In this document: piece by piece, positions 47,812 through 59,419 of the stretch
How the letters are laid out: each line of letters starts with the position of its first letter
How positions within the stretch are numbered: position 1 is the stretch's first letter
Assembly: GCF_018991925.1 (NCBI RefSeq)
Contig: NW_024735554.1
Coordinates: forward strand, 3,965,839-4,029,838
Origin: Homarus americanus
Taxonomy: Eukaryota > Arthropoda > Malacostraca > Decapoda > Nephropidae
Reading direction: 5' to 3'
DNA: 64,000 nt
Made by a program: the position numbers and the translations under genes
The notes under the pieces: model-generated
Database searches by the model: none
What the model was told of the DNA's origin: nothing
The model's input: the letters and a program-made list of their open reading frames with translations, nothing else

Positions 47812-49901
47812 TTAATACTTCGACAATAGATATTTTTTTAGAGATGATTTAAAGGAAGGGAGCGTAGTCTTTGCTCGGATGGGTGGGGGTAAGTTGTTCC
47901 ATACCTTCACACCATGATATTTTATGGAGGTCTGGGACTGAGAGGAGCGCATGGGGGGTGGTCTTAGTAGCTCTGGGTGCCTTAAGTTGTATCTCTGATT
48001 ATTCCGGAACTGGAAGTAATTATTGTCAAGCAAGTGATTGATAGATTTGTAAACAAAGAGGGCACAGCAGTAAGTGTTAATATCCTCGAATTTTAAAAAT
48101 TTCAATATAGCAAATTTTTCGTTTGTGTGATCTGTTTTTTTCAAGTAGGTCATTGTCCGTACAACTCTCTTTTGTGCAGTAACCAGAGATTGTGTTTTTG
48201 AAGAGCCAGAGGCCCCCCATAGTGTGTGACAGTGTATCAGGTGTTGGTAAACAAGATCATGATAGATTTCTTTCATTGCTGTGAGAGTGAGTGACTGTCG
48301 AGTGTGATACATGATACCGCACTGTTTATTGATTTTACTGTGAATGGCTTGTATGTGGTTTCTCCAGTTAAGCTTCTCATCAACAATAACTCCGAGGATT
48401 AGTATTTTGTTCGCGTTTGAGGACTGTATTACCAAGGTACAGGGGGTTCAAGTCTGGAGGTAAGTTTTTTTCTGTGAAAGATCGTGTAGAGGGTTTTCTC
48501 AAGGTTTAAGGTAAGTTTATTACGTATTACCCAGGTCCCGACTTTAGTTAATTCAGTGTTCATAGTTCTCATCAAGGAATGGAGGTCTGAGTTGCTGGTA
48601 TAGAGATTACTATCGTCTGCAAATAAGTTGTATTTTATGAGTGAGCTGGCGTGGACTATGTCGTTTATGTACAACAAAAGCAGTACTGGACCGAGAATTG
48701 AACCTTGGGGGACTCCATACAAGATTGGCGAGGAGTCAGATTGATGATTATTATAGCAGACATACTGCATCCTGTTGGACAGATATGAGGTAAACCAATT
48801 GTGGGACAGGCCCCTAACGCCGTAATGTTCAAGCTTTGAAAGGAGGATGGTATGGTCGACAGTATCGAAGGCTTTAGAGAGGTCCAAGACTATACCGACT
48901 GTGAACTGGCTGTCATCAAAGGAATTTAAGATGTCATTAGTAAAGGATAGCAGAGCACTCTCAGTCGACCTTCTAGTTCTAAATCCAAACTGGGAGTCTG
49001 TAAGGATGTTATTGGCACTGCAGAAGGAATTTAGTCTATTACATGCTAGCTTTTCCAGTATCTTACTCAAGGCTGGGAGGATTGATATGGGGCGGTAATT
49101 CTTGGGGAGACCTTTATCCCCAGATTTTTTATATGCCGGGTGGACTTTAGCAATTTTCAGTTTATCAGGAAAGACACCACTAGTGAAGGAGGAGTTACAA
49201 ATGTGGAGGAGAACAGGTAGTAATAAGTGGGCCACTTTCTTAATGTTGCTCATTGGTATATTGTCTTCGCCTGCTGCTGCATCTTTGGACATTTTTATGA
49301 TGGCCAGTAATTCATCTGCTGTGACAGGGGATAAGAACAGTTCATTTTGCTGTCTGTTTTGCAGGTAGGCTCTAAATTCCTCTTGGTGATCAGGGATGCT
49401 CTCTGCAAGATTTTTGCCAACATTAATAAAATATTCATTGAAGTGGTTGGCAATGAGGGAGGGTTCCGTTATAACTGAATCGTTTATCATAAAAGCTAAG
49501 TGGGGGGCCGAAGGCTGAGTGTTCCTGTTCTGAATAGAATTTATGACATTCCAGGTTTTCTTACTGTCGCCTGATGCTGACTGGAGCTTATTTGTATAAT
49601 AGTTACGTCTGGCATTTCTAACTGCTTGTGTTACTCTATTTCTGATACTTCGGTAAGCATCACCGAAAGTTATGGGTCTTTTTGCAAATTTCCTTTGGAG
49701 TTTGTGTTTTTCCTTTATCATTATCTTAATTTCGCTTGTGATATAGAGTTTGGAAATGGATACAGTTTTCACTGACTTAGTCTTGAGCGGGAAGCATTTA
49801 TCAAAGCAAGCACTGAAGATGCAAGAGAAGTTACTGCTGTTCACGTTAGGGTTGTTGGAGGCGTAGACAAGATCCCAGTTAGCATTTCGGTGACTCCAGC
49901 G
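47812..49901 (-). mobile_element. LINE with nearly complete reverse transcriptase, one frameshift
   Basis: The - strand first frame reaches from the 5' end to about 48429: FPDKLKIAKVHPAYKKSGDK, LPKNYRPISILPALSKILEK, VGIVLDLSKAFDTVDHTILL, YGVPQGSILGP, and the active site YNLFADDSNLYTS, all intact. Then a frameshift near 48430 moves to a second frame ending 47812 (ILGVIVDEKLNWRNHIQ, HGVKVWNNLPPPIRAK, FKSSLKKYLLSKY, stop). The endonuclease part is missing, so it is 5'-truncated. The CR1/Jockey supergroup is likely, with the clade undecided. Confidence 0.92.
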
Positions 49902-50335
<434 letters not shown>

Positions 50336-50399
50336 GTGGAGGCCAGCAGGGAGGGTGGGGTGTTACCGTACCTACTGGTGAGTTGTCCCTTAAGATACT

Positions 50400-50470
50400 T
50401 TTAAATAACCAATAACCTAATCTAACCTAACCTAACCTAGACTAGCTTAGCCTAGCCTAACCTAAAACCC
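50400..50470 (+). repeat. Short CCTAA tract
   Basis: CTAACCTAACCTAACCTAG and CTTAGCCTAGCCTAACC: another interstitial telomere-like stretch. Confidence 0.8.
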
Positions 50471-50928
50471 CGTAAAGGAAGTAGTAAACCTTCTAAACTT
50501 CCTAAAAATATCTTAAAATTCAAATTAATGCTCCAGTGTTTACATTTACGACTAATATATGATTAGTGTGTGTTATTGCTTGGTCTATCTTGGCTGTGTG
50601 ACGTCATGTACTGTCAGCTGGACTATCACGCTTGTTATTTGTTTTTTTAGTGATTACAAACAAGTTAGATATGCGAAACGTTTCTCCAAATTCCAAAGGC
50701 TTCCTGCTATGAGAACTTATCTCTTGTAATTGGAGATATGGGAACGTATCTTTTACTATCCACTGGGATTAAATATGAAGGAAATAGCGTCTGTCCATAG
50801 CAACAGTTACACTAAGATTCTACCATAGCTACGAGTAGATACGTTCACTGAGACCCTACCTTGACACCTTTACGTATTCATTAATTTACTTATTATTTTA
50901 CCACTTGTCAGTTTACTAGCGGTCCAGT
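50471..50928. other. Intergenic, no gene recognised
   Basis: No coding signal and no recognised repeat apart from TTTACTATCC-type short words. Confidence 0.4.
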
Positions 50929-51065
50929 GTTAGTACAGGAGAAGACCAGAGTACCCGGGGAAAGCCTGTGATGCTTGATAGTGAGGGTTACACTCGATAA
51001 CATCCTTCTCATGTGTCTCGGCCGGGAATTGAGAACCCAGAACATAATATTGAGAGGTACTCGGG
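50929..51065 (-). repeat. SINE-like repeat (copy 2)
   Basis: Reverse complement of the repeat at 7455-7605, with shared blocks TTAGTACAGGAGAAGACCA and TAGTGAGGGTTACACT. The end facing left carries a degenerate GGTTC box. Confidence 0.7.
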
Positions 51066-51104
51066 TTTCCTCTGAACCGCCAACCTAAGCACCAGTTACA
51101 TTTC

Positions 51105-52165
51105 TTCTATCCTCTTCACCACTGATTGGCCTGTTAGCCGCTTGGGCGGTCGGTTACATCTCTGTTGCACACTGTTGGCAAGTACTGGCCATACATCGGC
51201 ATCAGAATGTATCTGAAAGTGACAGGGCCGTCCCTAGGGGCAACTCAGCCACTGCGGGGCCCCAGAAAATATATATAGGTGGAGTCAGATTATGCGGTCA
51301 GAGGAACCCACCTCCACCAACCCCCATGGGACTGTCGCTATGGATGGTAAGGTCACGGTTGCGATGGTGGCGTAAGCCGTCAGGTCAGATTAACCAGTCA
51401 ACAGGTAATGTGTCCGAGGTCACTGGGTCTAGTGTTGGGCCCCGCGGGGCCCCCACACGCGCGGGGCCCCGGACGGTCACCCCTGTTCGCCCCCCCCCCC
51501 CAAGGGACGGGCCCCACCAGTGTTGGCCAAATCTGGTTTAAAATGCGTTCACACTGGCAGCTTAATCCAAGAGTTCACAACTCTCACTCCAAAAAAGTTA
51601 GCATTAATTTTCTCTGAACTTGTGACCTTTAGTGGAGCGGATATCCTTAAACTCCAGATATGATACTCGATTGAGTCATGACCCTCTGAGATGTTTACAG
51701 ACTTGTATAAAGTTTCCCTTTGTCCGCCTGTAGCATATACAGTTAGCTAGGCAGCTGCAGGCTTCTGTTCTGGGTACCTGAGGTGCTGGAGTGCAGGTAT
51801 CAGTCTGATGGCCCTTTAAGGGCGCTCTAAATCAACTAACAATCTCTATCGTATCTCAAGGGGTGCCAGTACTCCAATCGGAGAAGCACCTCACTTTTGA
51901 AGAGCGTTATGAGAGACGGACTGTCTAGGTGTGTGAACGATCTTCGTATAAATCCTACTAGCTTATTTGTTTGGTTTATTTTATTTTCACAATGGTCCGA
52001 GAACTTCAGTTCGTTGTCATGATACACACCCAGATTCTTTTCACATTTTTGTCTCAGTTACTGATGTTTTTGTCACGTTGAGATATGCGATACGCCTACT
52101 TATTATTAGTACAACCAAGGTGCAGCCTTTTGCACTTCGTGCCGTTGAATCTTAACAGGCATTCC
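51105..52165 (-). mobile_element. LINE family B, split by a hAT-like MITE
   Basis: The 3' end at 51105-51230 matches the family tail; after an insertion (51231-51520) the element resumes. 52027-51836 on the - strand reads MYHDNELKFSDHCENKINQT and TLFKSEVLLRLEYW. Further upstream motifs are decayed. Confidence 0.8.
51231..51520. mobile_element. GC-rich hAT-like MITE inserted in LINE
   Basis: The left end CAGGGCCGTCCCTAGGGG and right end CCAAGGGACGGGCCCC are inverted relatives in hAT style. The element is much more GC-rich than its surroundings, with CCCCGCGGGGCCCC near 51440. It has no coding capacity. The target-site duplication is not clear. Confidence 0.65.
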
Positions 52166-52339
52166 TTTACATGAAGGTCGTCTGTGGTTGGTGCTCCATC
52201 ACGGCATCACCTTTTTATAATTGTTACCACAAGCAGCAATGAGTAGCATGACACATAAACAAACATTATGTTAGGGGGTAAGTCATGTCATGTTTATTAA
52301 TAATAATTAATAATAATTAACGGTTTATTGAAAGAGCAT

Positions 52340-52738
52340 ACATAAGAACATAAGGAGTCTGCAATAGGCCGGTTGGCCTGTGCATGGCAGCTCCTGTCGA
52401 GAGTTACTACCACTCTCTATCATCCATGAATCTATCTAGCCTCCTTTTGAAACTTTCCAGAGTTCCCGCACTTACTACAAAGTTGATAAGCTTGTTCCAC
52501 TCGTCCACCACCCTATTTGTGAACCAGTTCCTTCCTATCTCCCTCCTAAACCTAAACTTATCCAACTTGAATTCGTTGCTCCGAGTCCTATCCTGCTCGG
52601 ATATTATAAGAACTTTATCTATATCCTCTTTATTGATTCCTTTCACCCACTTAAATACTTCTATCATATCTCCCGCACTCTTCGTCTTTCTAGGGAATGC
52701 AAGTTAAGTTTCTTTAACCTATCCTGATATCACGGAGA
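52340..52738 (-). mobile_element. LINE fragment related to family A
   Basis: The - strand encodes [40 protein letters not shown] and [13 protein letters not shown], ending DDREW. It is cut off abruptly at 52738, where the oppositely oriented Jockey-like LINE begins. Confidence 0.85.
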
Positions 52739-55049
52739 ATCGCCAAGCAGACCAACTGGGACTTATTCAACGCAAAAAGCTACAGCCGAACTTGAGGTCA
52801 AGGGCATAACAATCCTGCAGACCATAGACAGTCAGCCGGTGAACATAATAAACGAAGAAATCAACACATGGTGTGAAGCCATAGGAACAGCCTACCAGGA
52901 GGCCACACCTCTCAAACGCAACAGAACTCTCCCACACCCACAACAGACTCCAGAACTCATAGCCCTCACAAACCAATTCCAACTGCCACAACAGAGAGCC
53001 GAGACCCATGGTTGGGACATCGTAAGCTACAATACATACAGAAGAATCCGGGAGGAAATAAAAACAAGATCTCTGGAACAAAGCAACCTTAAATGGGCCG
53101 AAATAGTTGAACAACTCTCACATACATACAACGATCTAGGAGAGTTCTGGCGTCGAGTTAAGAGATTGAAAGGTTGCAGCCATAACGAGTCATCATATAT
53201 AACTGACCACGCAGGAAGTAAAATATATGATGACCAAGACAAAGAACCCATATTCAGGGACATATGGAGGAACATCTTCCGAATCACAAATGAAGAGAAT
53301 AGGGGATTCGATGGTACCCGCGAGGAGCTCGTCCTTGAACTCCGGGGCCAGACACACCGCACTCAACCTTCCCCTGAAATCATATGGGAGGATCTGAGAG
53401 TGGACAGCCCATTGTCCAAACCAATCACCTCGGAAGAACTTAACAGAGCCATCTCCAAGGAGATCCTCAGCCACATAAACAACCCGGCCATGGAGAGACT
53501 GAGAACCACATTGAACGCTTGCCTGGCCTCGGGCTACTTCCCAACTGAATTCAAAGAGGCTATTATTACCCTAACACCAAAACAAGGAAAGAACCCCGCC
53601 GTCCCACTAAACTACAGACCGATCTCCCTCCTTGAAGTACCTGGAAAAATCCTAGAAAAAATCATCAATAACCGTCTGAGAAATCACCTGGAAACAACAA
53701 ACAGAGTCAACTGCAGACAATTCGGGTTCAGGAAGGGGAAGTCCACCACAACAGCGATAGCCCTGGCATGTGAGAACATAGCCAGAGCCGCGGCGAGTGG
53801 TAGACAATGTAATCTAACTCTCCGGGATGTAGCGAAGGCATTTGACAAAGTCTGGCATGACGGTCTAAAATATAAGATCCTCCAACTCGGACTTCCCACC
53901 AACATTGAAAAGTTGCTTTGCAACTTTCTTGACGGCAGAAATGCTAGACTGAGGGTAGGACAACACACAGGAGAGACCTTCCCACTCATGAGTGGAGTCC
54001 CTCAGGGAAGCGTCCTCTCCCCCACCCTACATATTATCTACACAAGTGACACCCCGCCTCCCACTAGAATAGGCAACGAAGATATGTGTGCAGACGACAT
54101 CACTCAAATAACAACACATCAAGGAAAATCGCGAGCTCGACAGGCCGAAAACACCAGGCGGGAATTAGAAAGGGTAAATAACTGCGAGAAACAATGGAAA
54201 ATCCAAACCAGTCTCCCGAAATTCACAGTGATACCCTTATACAGAAGGAAAACCCATCCATTAGTAACCAATAATGCCCAGATAGAATACAAAAGCAGAG
54301 GGACCCTCCTGGGCCTGCATATATCCACGACAGGTTACTCCCATCATGTCCACACCAGGAAGGAAAAAGCAAAAAGAGAGCTGAGAAAACTATACCGCTT
54401 TAAAGCGCTTCCTGAGAAAATAAGACTCCTCCTGGTGACATCATTTATCACACCGATATTAACTTACCCAACAATACCTCTTCCTACTATGAGCACCACT
54501 CAAATATTAAAATTACAGGTGGTCCAAAATGAAGCCCTAAGATTCGTCACAGGTGAAAGATACCCCTTCACCAGAACCACAGCCGAGATACATAGAGACC
54601 TGAGAATAAAACCCATCACCCAGCAGCTGCACACCCTGGCCAGCAGAGTCTGGCAAAAGATAGAACGATCAGAGCAAGAACTCCTTCAAAGACTCCCACC
54701 AGATAACGACAACAACCATACATGGTTCCCAAAAAGTTACGAAATCTCAAAAGGTCCATTACCACCCCCGATCTACACGGCCAGGCAATAGACAACCTCC
54801 CTAGACCAGCATCCGCCAGTAGGGTCGGTGGAATATGGAATAAGGCCCTTAAAACACCCACAAATGGGACAGGGTAGGCTGTCTAGTGCCTGTACCGACA
54901 GACAATAACTAACCCATGACACAACCCAAACACATTATTAGCTTAGCTAGGCGGTCAGCCCGCCCTTTCTTACCTCCTTCTAAATTTCTTCAATTTCTGA
55001 ATTATAACTTCCTTCCCCCACCTATAATCTTCCTTCATTCCTCCTTTCC

Positions 55050-55083
<34 letters not shown>
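52739..55083 (+). mobile_element. Jockey-like LINE, 5'-truncated, long RT ORF and poly(A) tail
   Basis: The + strand frame is open from about 52790 to 54791 (650 codons from 52839). It holds EFKEAIITLTPKQGKNP, LNYRPISLLEVPGKILEKII, FGFRKGKSTTTAIA, RDVAKAFDKVWHDGL, SGVPQGSVLSPTL and the active-site box MCADDITQI. The C-terminal region runs to PPIYTARQ and a stop. Just upstream, AKQTNWDLFNAKSYSR is readable in another frame, so one frameshift lies near 52790; the endonuclease is missing. A 3' UTR of about 260 bp ends in an A-tract of about 31 bases (55052-55082). The box reads CADD where F/YADD is usual. The long open frame suggests a fairly recent insertion. Confidence 0.92.
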
Positions 55084-55084
<1 letters not shown>

Positions 55085-56300
55085 AAATCAAATGACGGCG
55101 ACTTATAGTGTTGTGTTTGTTTATGACGACTTACAGTGTTGTGTTTGTTTATGGCGACTTACAGTGTTGTGTTTGTTTATGGCGTACAGTTGTGTTTGTT
55201 TATGGCGACTTACAGTGTTGTGTTTGTTTATGACGACTTACAGTGTTGTGTTTGTTTATGGCTTACAGTGTTGTGTTTGTTTATGGCGCCTTACAGTGTT
55301 GTGTTTGTTTATGGCGCCTTACAGTGTTGTATTTGTTTTACAGTGTTGTGTTTGTTTATGGCGACTTACAGTGTTGTATTTGTTTATGACGACTTACAGT
55401 GTTGTGTTTGTTTATGGCGACTTACAGTGTTGTGTTTGTTTACGGCGACCCTGAATTGTGTTTGTTTATGGCGCTTACAGTGTTGTGTTTGTTTATGGCG
55501 CCTTACAGTGTTGTGTTTGTTTATGACTTGGGCCTTACAGTGTTGTTTTGTTTATGGCACTGGTGTTGTGTTTGTTATGGCGACTTACAGTGTTGTGTTT
55601 GTTTATCGCCTTACAGTGTTGTGTTTGTTTATGGCGCCTTACAGTGTTGTGTTTGTTTATGGCGCCTTACAGTGTTGTGTTTGTTTATGGCGACTTACAG
55701 TGTTGTGTTTGTTTATGGCGCCTTACAGTGTTGTGTTTGTTTGCGCCTTGCAGTGTTGTGTTTGTTTATGGCGACTTACAGTGTTGTGTTTGTTTATGGC
55801 GCTTACAGTGTTGTGTTTGTGTTACAGTGTTTGTTTATGGCGCCTTACAGTGTTGTGTTTTTTATGACTTACAGTGTTGTGTTTGTTTGGCCTTACAGTG
55901 TTGTGTTTGTTTATGGCGCTTACAGTGTTGTGTTTGTTTATGGCGCCTTACAGTGTTGTGTTTGTTTATGGCGACTTACAGTGTTGTGTTTGTTTATGGC
56001 GACTTACAGTGTTGTGGTTGTTTATGGCGACTTTGTTGTGTTTGTTTATGGCGCCTTACAGTGTTGTGTTTGTTTATGGCGACTTACAGTTGTGTTTGTT
56101 TATGGCGCCTTACAGTGTTGTGTTTGTTTATGGCGCCTTACAGTGTTGTGTTTGTTTATGGCGACTTACAGGCGACTTACAGTGTGTTTGTTTATGGCGC
56201 CTTACAGTGTTGTGTTTGTTTATGGCGCCTTACAGTGTTGTGTTTGTTTATGGCGACTTACAGTGATCTTTGTTTATGGCGCCTTAGTGTTGTTTGTTTT
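55084..56300 (+). repeat. 28-bp minisatellite, GCGACTTACAGTGTTGTGTTTGTTTATG type
   Basis: Roughly forty units built from TTACAGTGTTGTGTTTGTT plus TATGGCGAC or TATGGCGCC, with internal deletions. It starts within ten bases of the LINE poly(A) tail. Long Cys/Leu/Val/Tyr open frames over it are artefacts. Confidence 0.96.
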
Positions 56301-56392
56301 CGATTTGCCTGAGTTTTTTTTAATAAATATTTTAAATATTTTCTTTGAACTCTTTTGTATGTTCAAATTTGCCGGATGTTGGTGGTTATGGG

Positions 56393-56394
<2 letters not shown>

Positions 56395-56426
<32 letters not shown>
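56395..56426 (+). repeat. (CT)n microsatellite
   Basis: A perfect dinucleotide run of about 30 bp. A shorter GA-rich stretch follows at 56476-56533. Confidence 0.95.
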
Positions 56427-56429
<3 letters not shown>

Positions 56430-56635
56430 TCATTAGGTATATTATCTTTACTCCTGTCAACATACTTGGGTTAAAGGAAGAGAGAGATTGAGGGGGATGG
56501 AAGGAGAGGGGAGGATAGAAGAGAGAGAGAGAGCTGGGCAGGTGTAAATTAGTATTCAACTTACCTTGTTTGCTTAGCACTCACCTGATGCTCCCAGTGT
56601 CCTTCGGGGACAAGGAAGGCAGAATGTGATGTGTT

Positions 56636-56690
56636 GTTGTTGTTGTTGTTGTTGATATTGTCCATGGTGTTGTTGTTGTTGTTGTTGTAA
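56636..56690. repeat. (TTG)n microsatellite
   Basis: Two runs of TTG/TGT triplets separated by ATATTGTCCATGG. Confidence 0.9.
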
Positions 56691-56699
56691 TCTTTTTTT

Positions 56700-57140
56700 T
56701 TCTTTTATCCTCTTCACCACTGATCGGCTTGTTAGCCGCTTGGGCGATCGGTCACGTCTCTGTAGCACTGTTGGCAAGTACTGGGCATGCACCGGCTCCT
56801 GGGTGTACCTGAACCTGCTCCAGTGTTGGTCAAGTTTGGTCTTGAAAGAGCTCGCATTCAATGCCGTCACAACACTTTCTGGTAGATTGTGCTGTGACCC
56901 CATGTGGGGCGAGCGTCCGCCAGCTCCAAGTAAGGACACTCAACTGAGTAGTGCCCCCTGAGATGCTTATACACCTCAATTAGGTCGCCCCTTGCCCGTC
57001 TGTAGTATAAGCTAGGCAAGTTCAGGCGCTCCAATCTCTCAGGGTAGCTGAGGTGCCGAAGTGCAGGCACCAGTCTGGTGACCCTCCTTTGAACATCTTC
57101 AACCAACTGACGGTCCCTAGCATATATTTGATAGAAAACG
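56700..57140 (-). mobile_element. LINE family B 3' part
   Basis: The - strand from 57106 encodes DVQRRVTRLVPALRHLSYPE, LNLPSLYYRRARGDLIEVYK and ELADARPTWGHS, and in a shifted frame LPESVVTALNASSFKTKLDQ then HWSRFRY. The segment FGVRVVNAWNN is deleted. A (TTG)n and T-run follow the 3' end. Confidence 0.85.
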
Positions 57141-57171
57141 CCATTGTGAGTTTCCCCTTGTCACCTCCATC

Positions 57172-58412
57172 CAGTGGCGTAGCTAGAGTGTGTGCCGCCC
57201 GGGGAGGCCCTTGAGTTTGCCCCCCCCCCTCCCGTGCCCCCACAAAAAATACATATTGCACAGTGACTCACTCTTATATATATATATAGTATATATATTA
57301 AATAGTTTGTGTACCATTATAATATTACTGTACTTTCACATACTCAAATATAGTATGCTTTAAATACACCCCAAACATACTTAAACTTTATAAGTAACAG
57401 TTAAACAAAAAGCAAAAACGACATATAGGATAGGGAAAAAAGTAAAAAAGTGTAAAAAATTAGGACCATCTTTATTTCTGAAATGAAAACTACAACTTTC
57501 TACAAAGTAACTTTTCTTGTTTTTTTGTTGGCAAATTCTTCAATGACATTGTCAAAAACTATTTCATCTGTCAATTGTCGCTCTATAGACAGTATGGCAA
57601 GATTTCTCAACCGCAAGGTGCTCATAGTAGATCTTAAGTAATTCTTGATCAGTTTTAGTTTCGAAAAACTCCTCTCACAGGTAGCAACACTAACAGCAAT
57701 TGTGAGGAAAATCCTCAGCATTATTACTATATTTGGAACCGAGTTCCCAAGGTTATACTTTTGAATAAACTGCAAAAGTTCAAGGGGGCCTTCTTTCCAC
57801 GTCTGTATTCTGTCTTTAATAGTTATAGCAGCAACAGCAACAAAATGCTGAAGTCTTTTTCTCTCAACGAGGAACTCCTCTTTATCAATGTCGTCGTGAT
57901 CGTGATCTATTTGACACTCATATTTATCATCCAAAAGATTCAATGGGGTAAGGAAGGCATATTTCTCAGCAAGTTCATGAAGCTGTTGAAATCTCAAAGT
58001 TATTTCTTGGATTGGTCGGCTGTACATGAACTGATATGACCCGAGACTGCATGGTTTTGCAGCTACTGGAGACGTTAATCCTTCCCTTTGTATGGGCGGC
58101 AAGTTAATCCTCGTGGTGTCTGACCTAACACCTGACCCACACCACATGAGCTCACTGGCGTACTTGTTTGAAGTTGTTTCCTTAATCCTCAACAGGTTAC
58201 AGGTTGTGTGTGTGGCGGGGGGCGCATAGCAAGGGTGTAGCTCATGACGTGGCCGTGATGATGTGGGTCAGGTGTTAGGTCATACACGACAAGGATTAAC
58301 TTGCCGCCGATACAAAGGGATGGATTAACGTCTCCAGTAGCTGCAGATATGGGTGATGAGCAGACCCAAAAGTGCCGCCCGGGGCGGACCCCCCCCCCGA
58401 GCTACGCTAGTG
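57172..58412 (-). mobile_element. hAT transposon, internally deleted, with 8-bp target-site duplication
   Basis: The element runs from CAGTGGCGTAGCTAGA to GAGCTACGCTAGTG and is flanked by identical CCTCCATC at 57164-57171 and 58413-58420. The - strand frame 58192-57500 (230 residues) carries the hAT C-terminal dimerisation domain: RIFLTIAVSVATCERSFSKL, LKLIKNYLRSTMSTLRLRN and LAILSIERQL. The N-terminal zinc finger and most of the RNase H-like catalytic core are missing. C-runs lie near both ends. Confidence 0.93.
58050..58350. repeat. Inverted duplication inside the hAT element
   Basis: GCAGCTACTGGAGACGTTAA (58059 onward) through GGTGTCTGACCTAACACC is repeated in reverse complement at about 58262-58348 with a few mismatches, giving arms of roughly 85 bp and a loop of about 115 bp. 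Confidence 0.85.
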
Positions 58413-58420
58413 CCTCCATC

Positions 58421-59415
58421 CTTAGTGCGAGATCCACAAGCAAACGTAGAATAGAATAGAAAATTGCTAGTGACAGGGGGGAAGGAGGTTCAGGGGAAGA
58501 ATAAAGGGAGGATTGAAGTGAATTTTAGGAGGAGAGAACAGATGCAGTGGCTAAACACCGCTTGCGTGAGGGATTATATGATGGAGGCAGCAGCAACTCG
58601 CCTGGACGCGGCAGGGAGGCGACAAGACAGCCAGGCTAGCGTCAGGTCAAGCGTCAGGTGCGTGTTGGGTGGGCAATGGATGTTCAGTGCTTGGTCGGCT
58701 TGATTGTGTGTGTTGGTTTCTTGTGTGGAGGAGATGTCTTGGTCTTCATAGCTTGATGTCGATTACAAGCATCTCTTGATGTGTGTTTTATCACCTGACT
58801 TACTTCCGATAATGATGATGATGAAGTAAAGTGGCGAGTGGTTGCCATGACACAGGAGAGGAAAGAATAGGAACAGGAAGTAAAGTAATATAGAGTAACA
58901 GCAGGTAGGCTATCCATCTAGCTGAGTAGAGGTGAATGATTGGGGCGGTTGGCCATATGCAGCACGCGCCCGCTCGCTCAGGGGAGGGGGGGGGTGCATT
59001 CATTAGCGTAATATGCTAATTTATGTTAGTTAAATGGTGGTGTTATTTGTTCATATATAAGTATATAATAACGTACTGTACGTTTGTTGCTCCGCTTCAT
59101 CTGATACGTTTATTTTTACTCTATTCATATTTATTTATGAGCACGTCTCGTTCTTCTCCCCACCACACCTATTAGATATTCTCTCCGTGTTTACATACAG
59201 TATCTTATCATCCTCTTTCCTTCCTCACCTATAACGCTTCCTGGTTTATTCCATTGCCTTGTGTGTGTCTTAAAATAGATTAACTCTTTTCTTTGTCTTG
59301 TCCATAGGTTTTCTTGTAGTTAAAACAATAATAGCAGTATATACCCAAGTGCCCAGTATGCACAATGAACAGTACTGTATGCAGTATGTGTTCTCTCGAT
59401 CGCTACCTTTACTTT
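58421..59415. other. Intergenic, possible CpG-rich 5' region
   Basis: 58580-58680 is relatively CpG-rich, with GTCAG|GTGCGT at its end, and could be a 5' UTR exon of the downstream gene at 62900; nothing proves it. The rest is AT-rich without features. Confidence 0.3.
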
Positions 59416-59419
59416 TACT

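Noticed and set aside
55092..56436. Frames of 120-345 codons rich in Cys, Leu, Val and Tyr
   Set aside because: Products of the 28-bp minisatellite; several frames are open at once, as expected for a repeat without stops.
58503..58665. A coding first exon (MQWLNTACVRDYMMEAAATR...) ending at GTCAG|GTGCGT
   Set aside because: Its phase would force the wrong frame at the 62900 exon; CpG-rich 5' UTR is possible but unproven.
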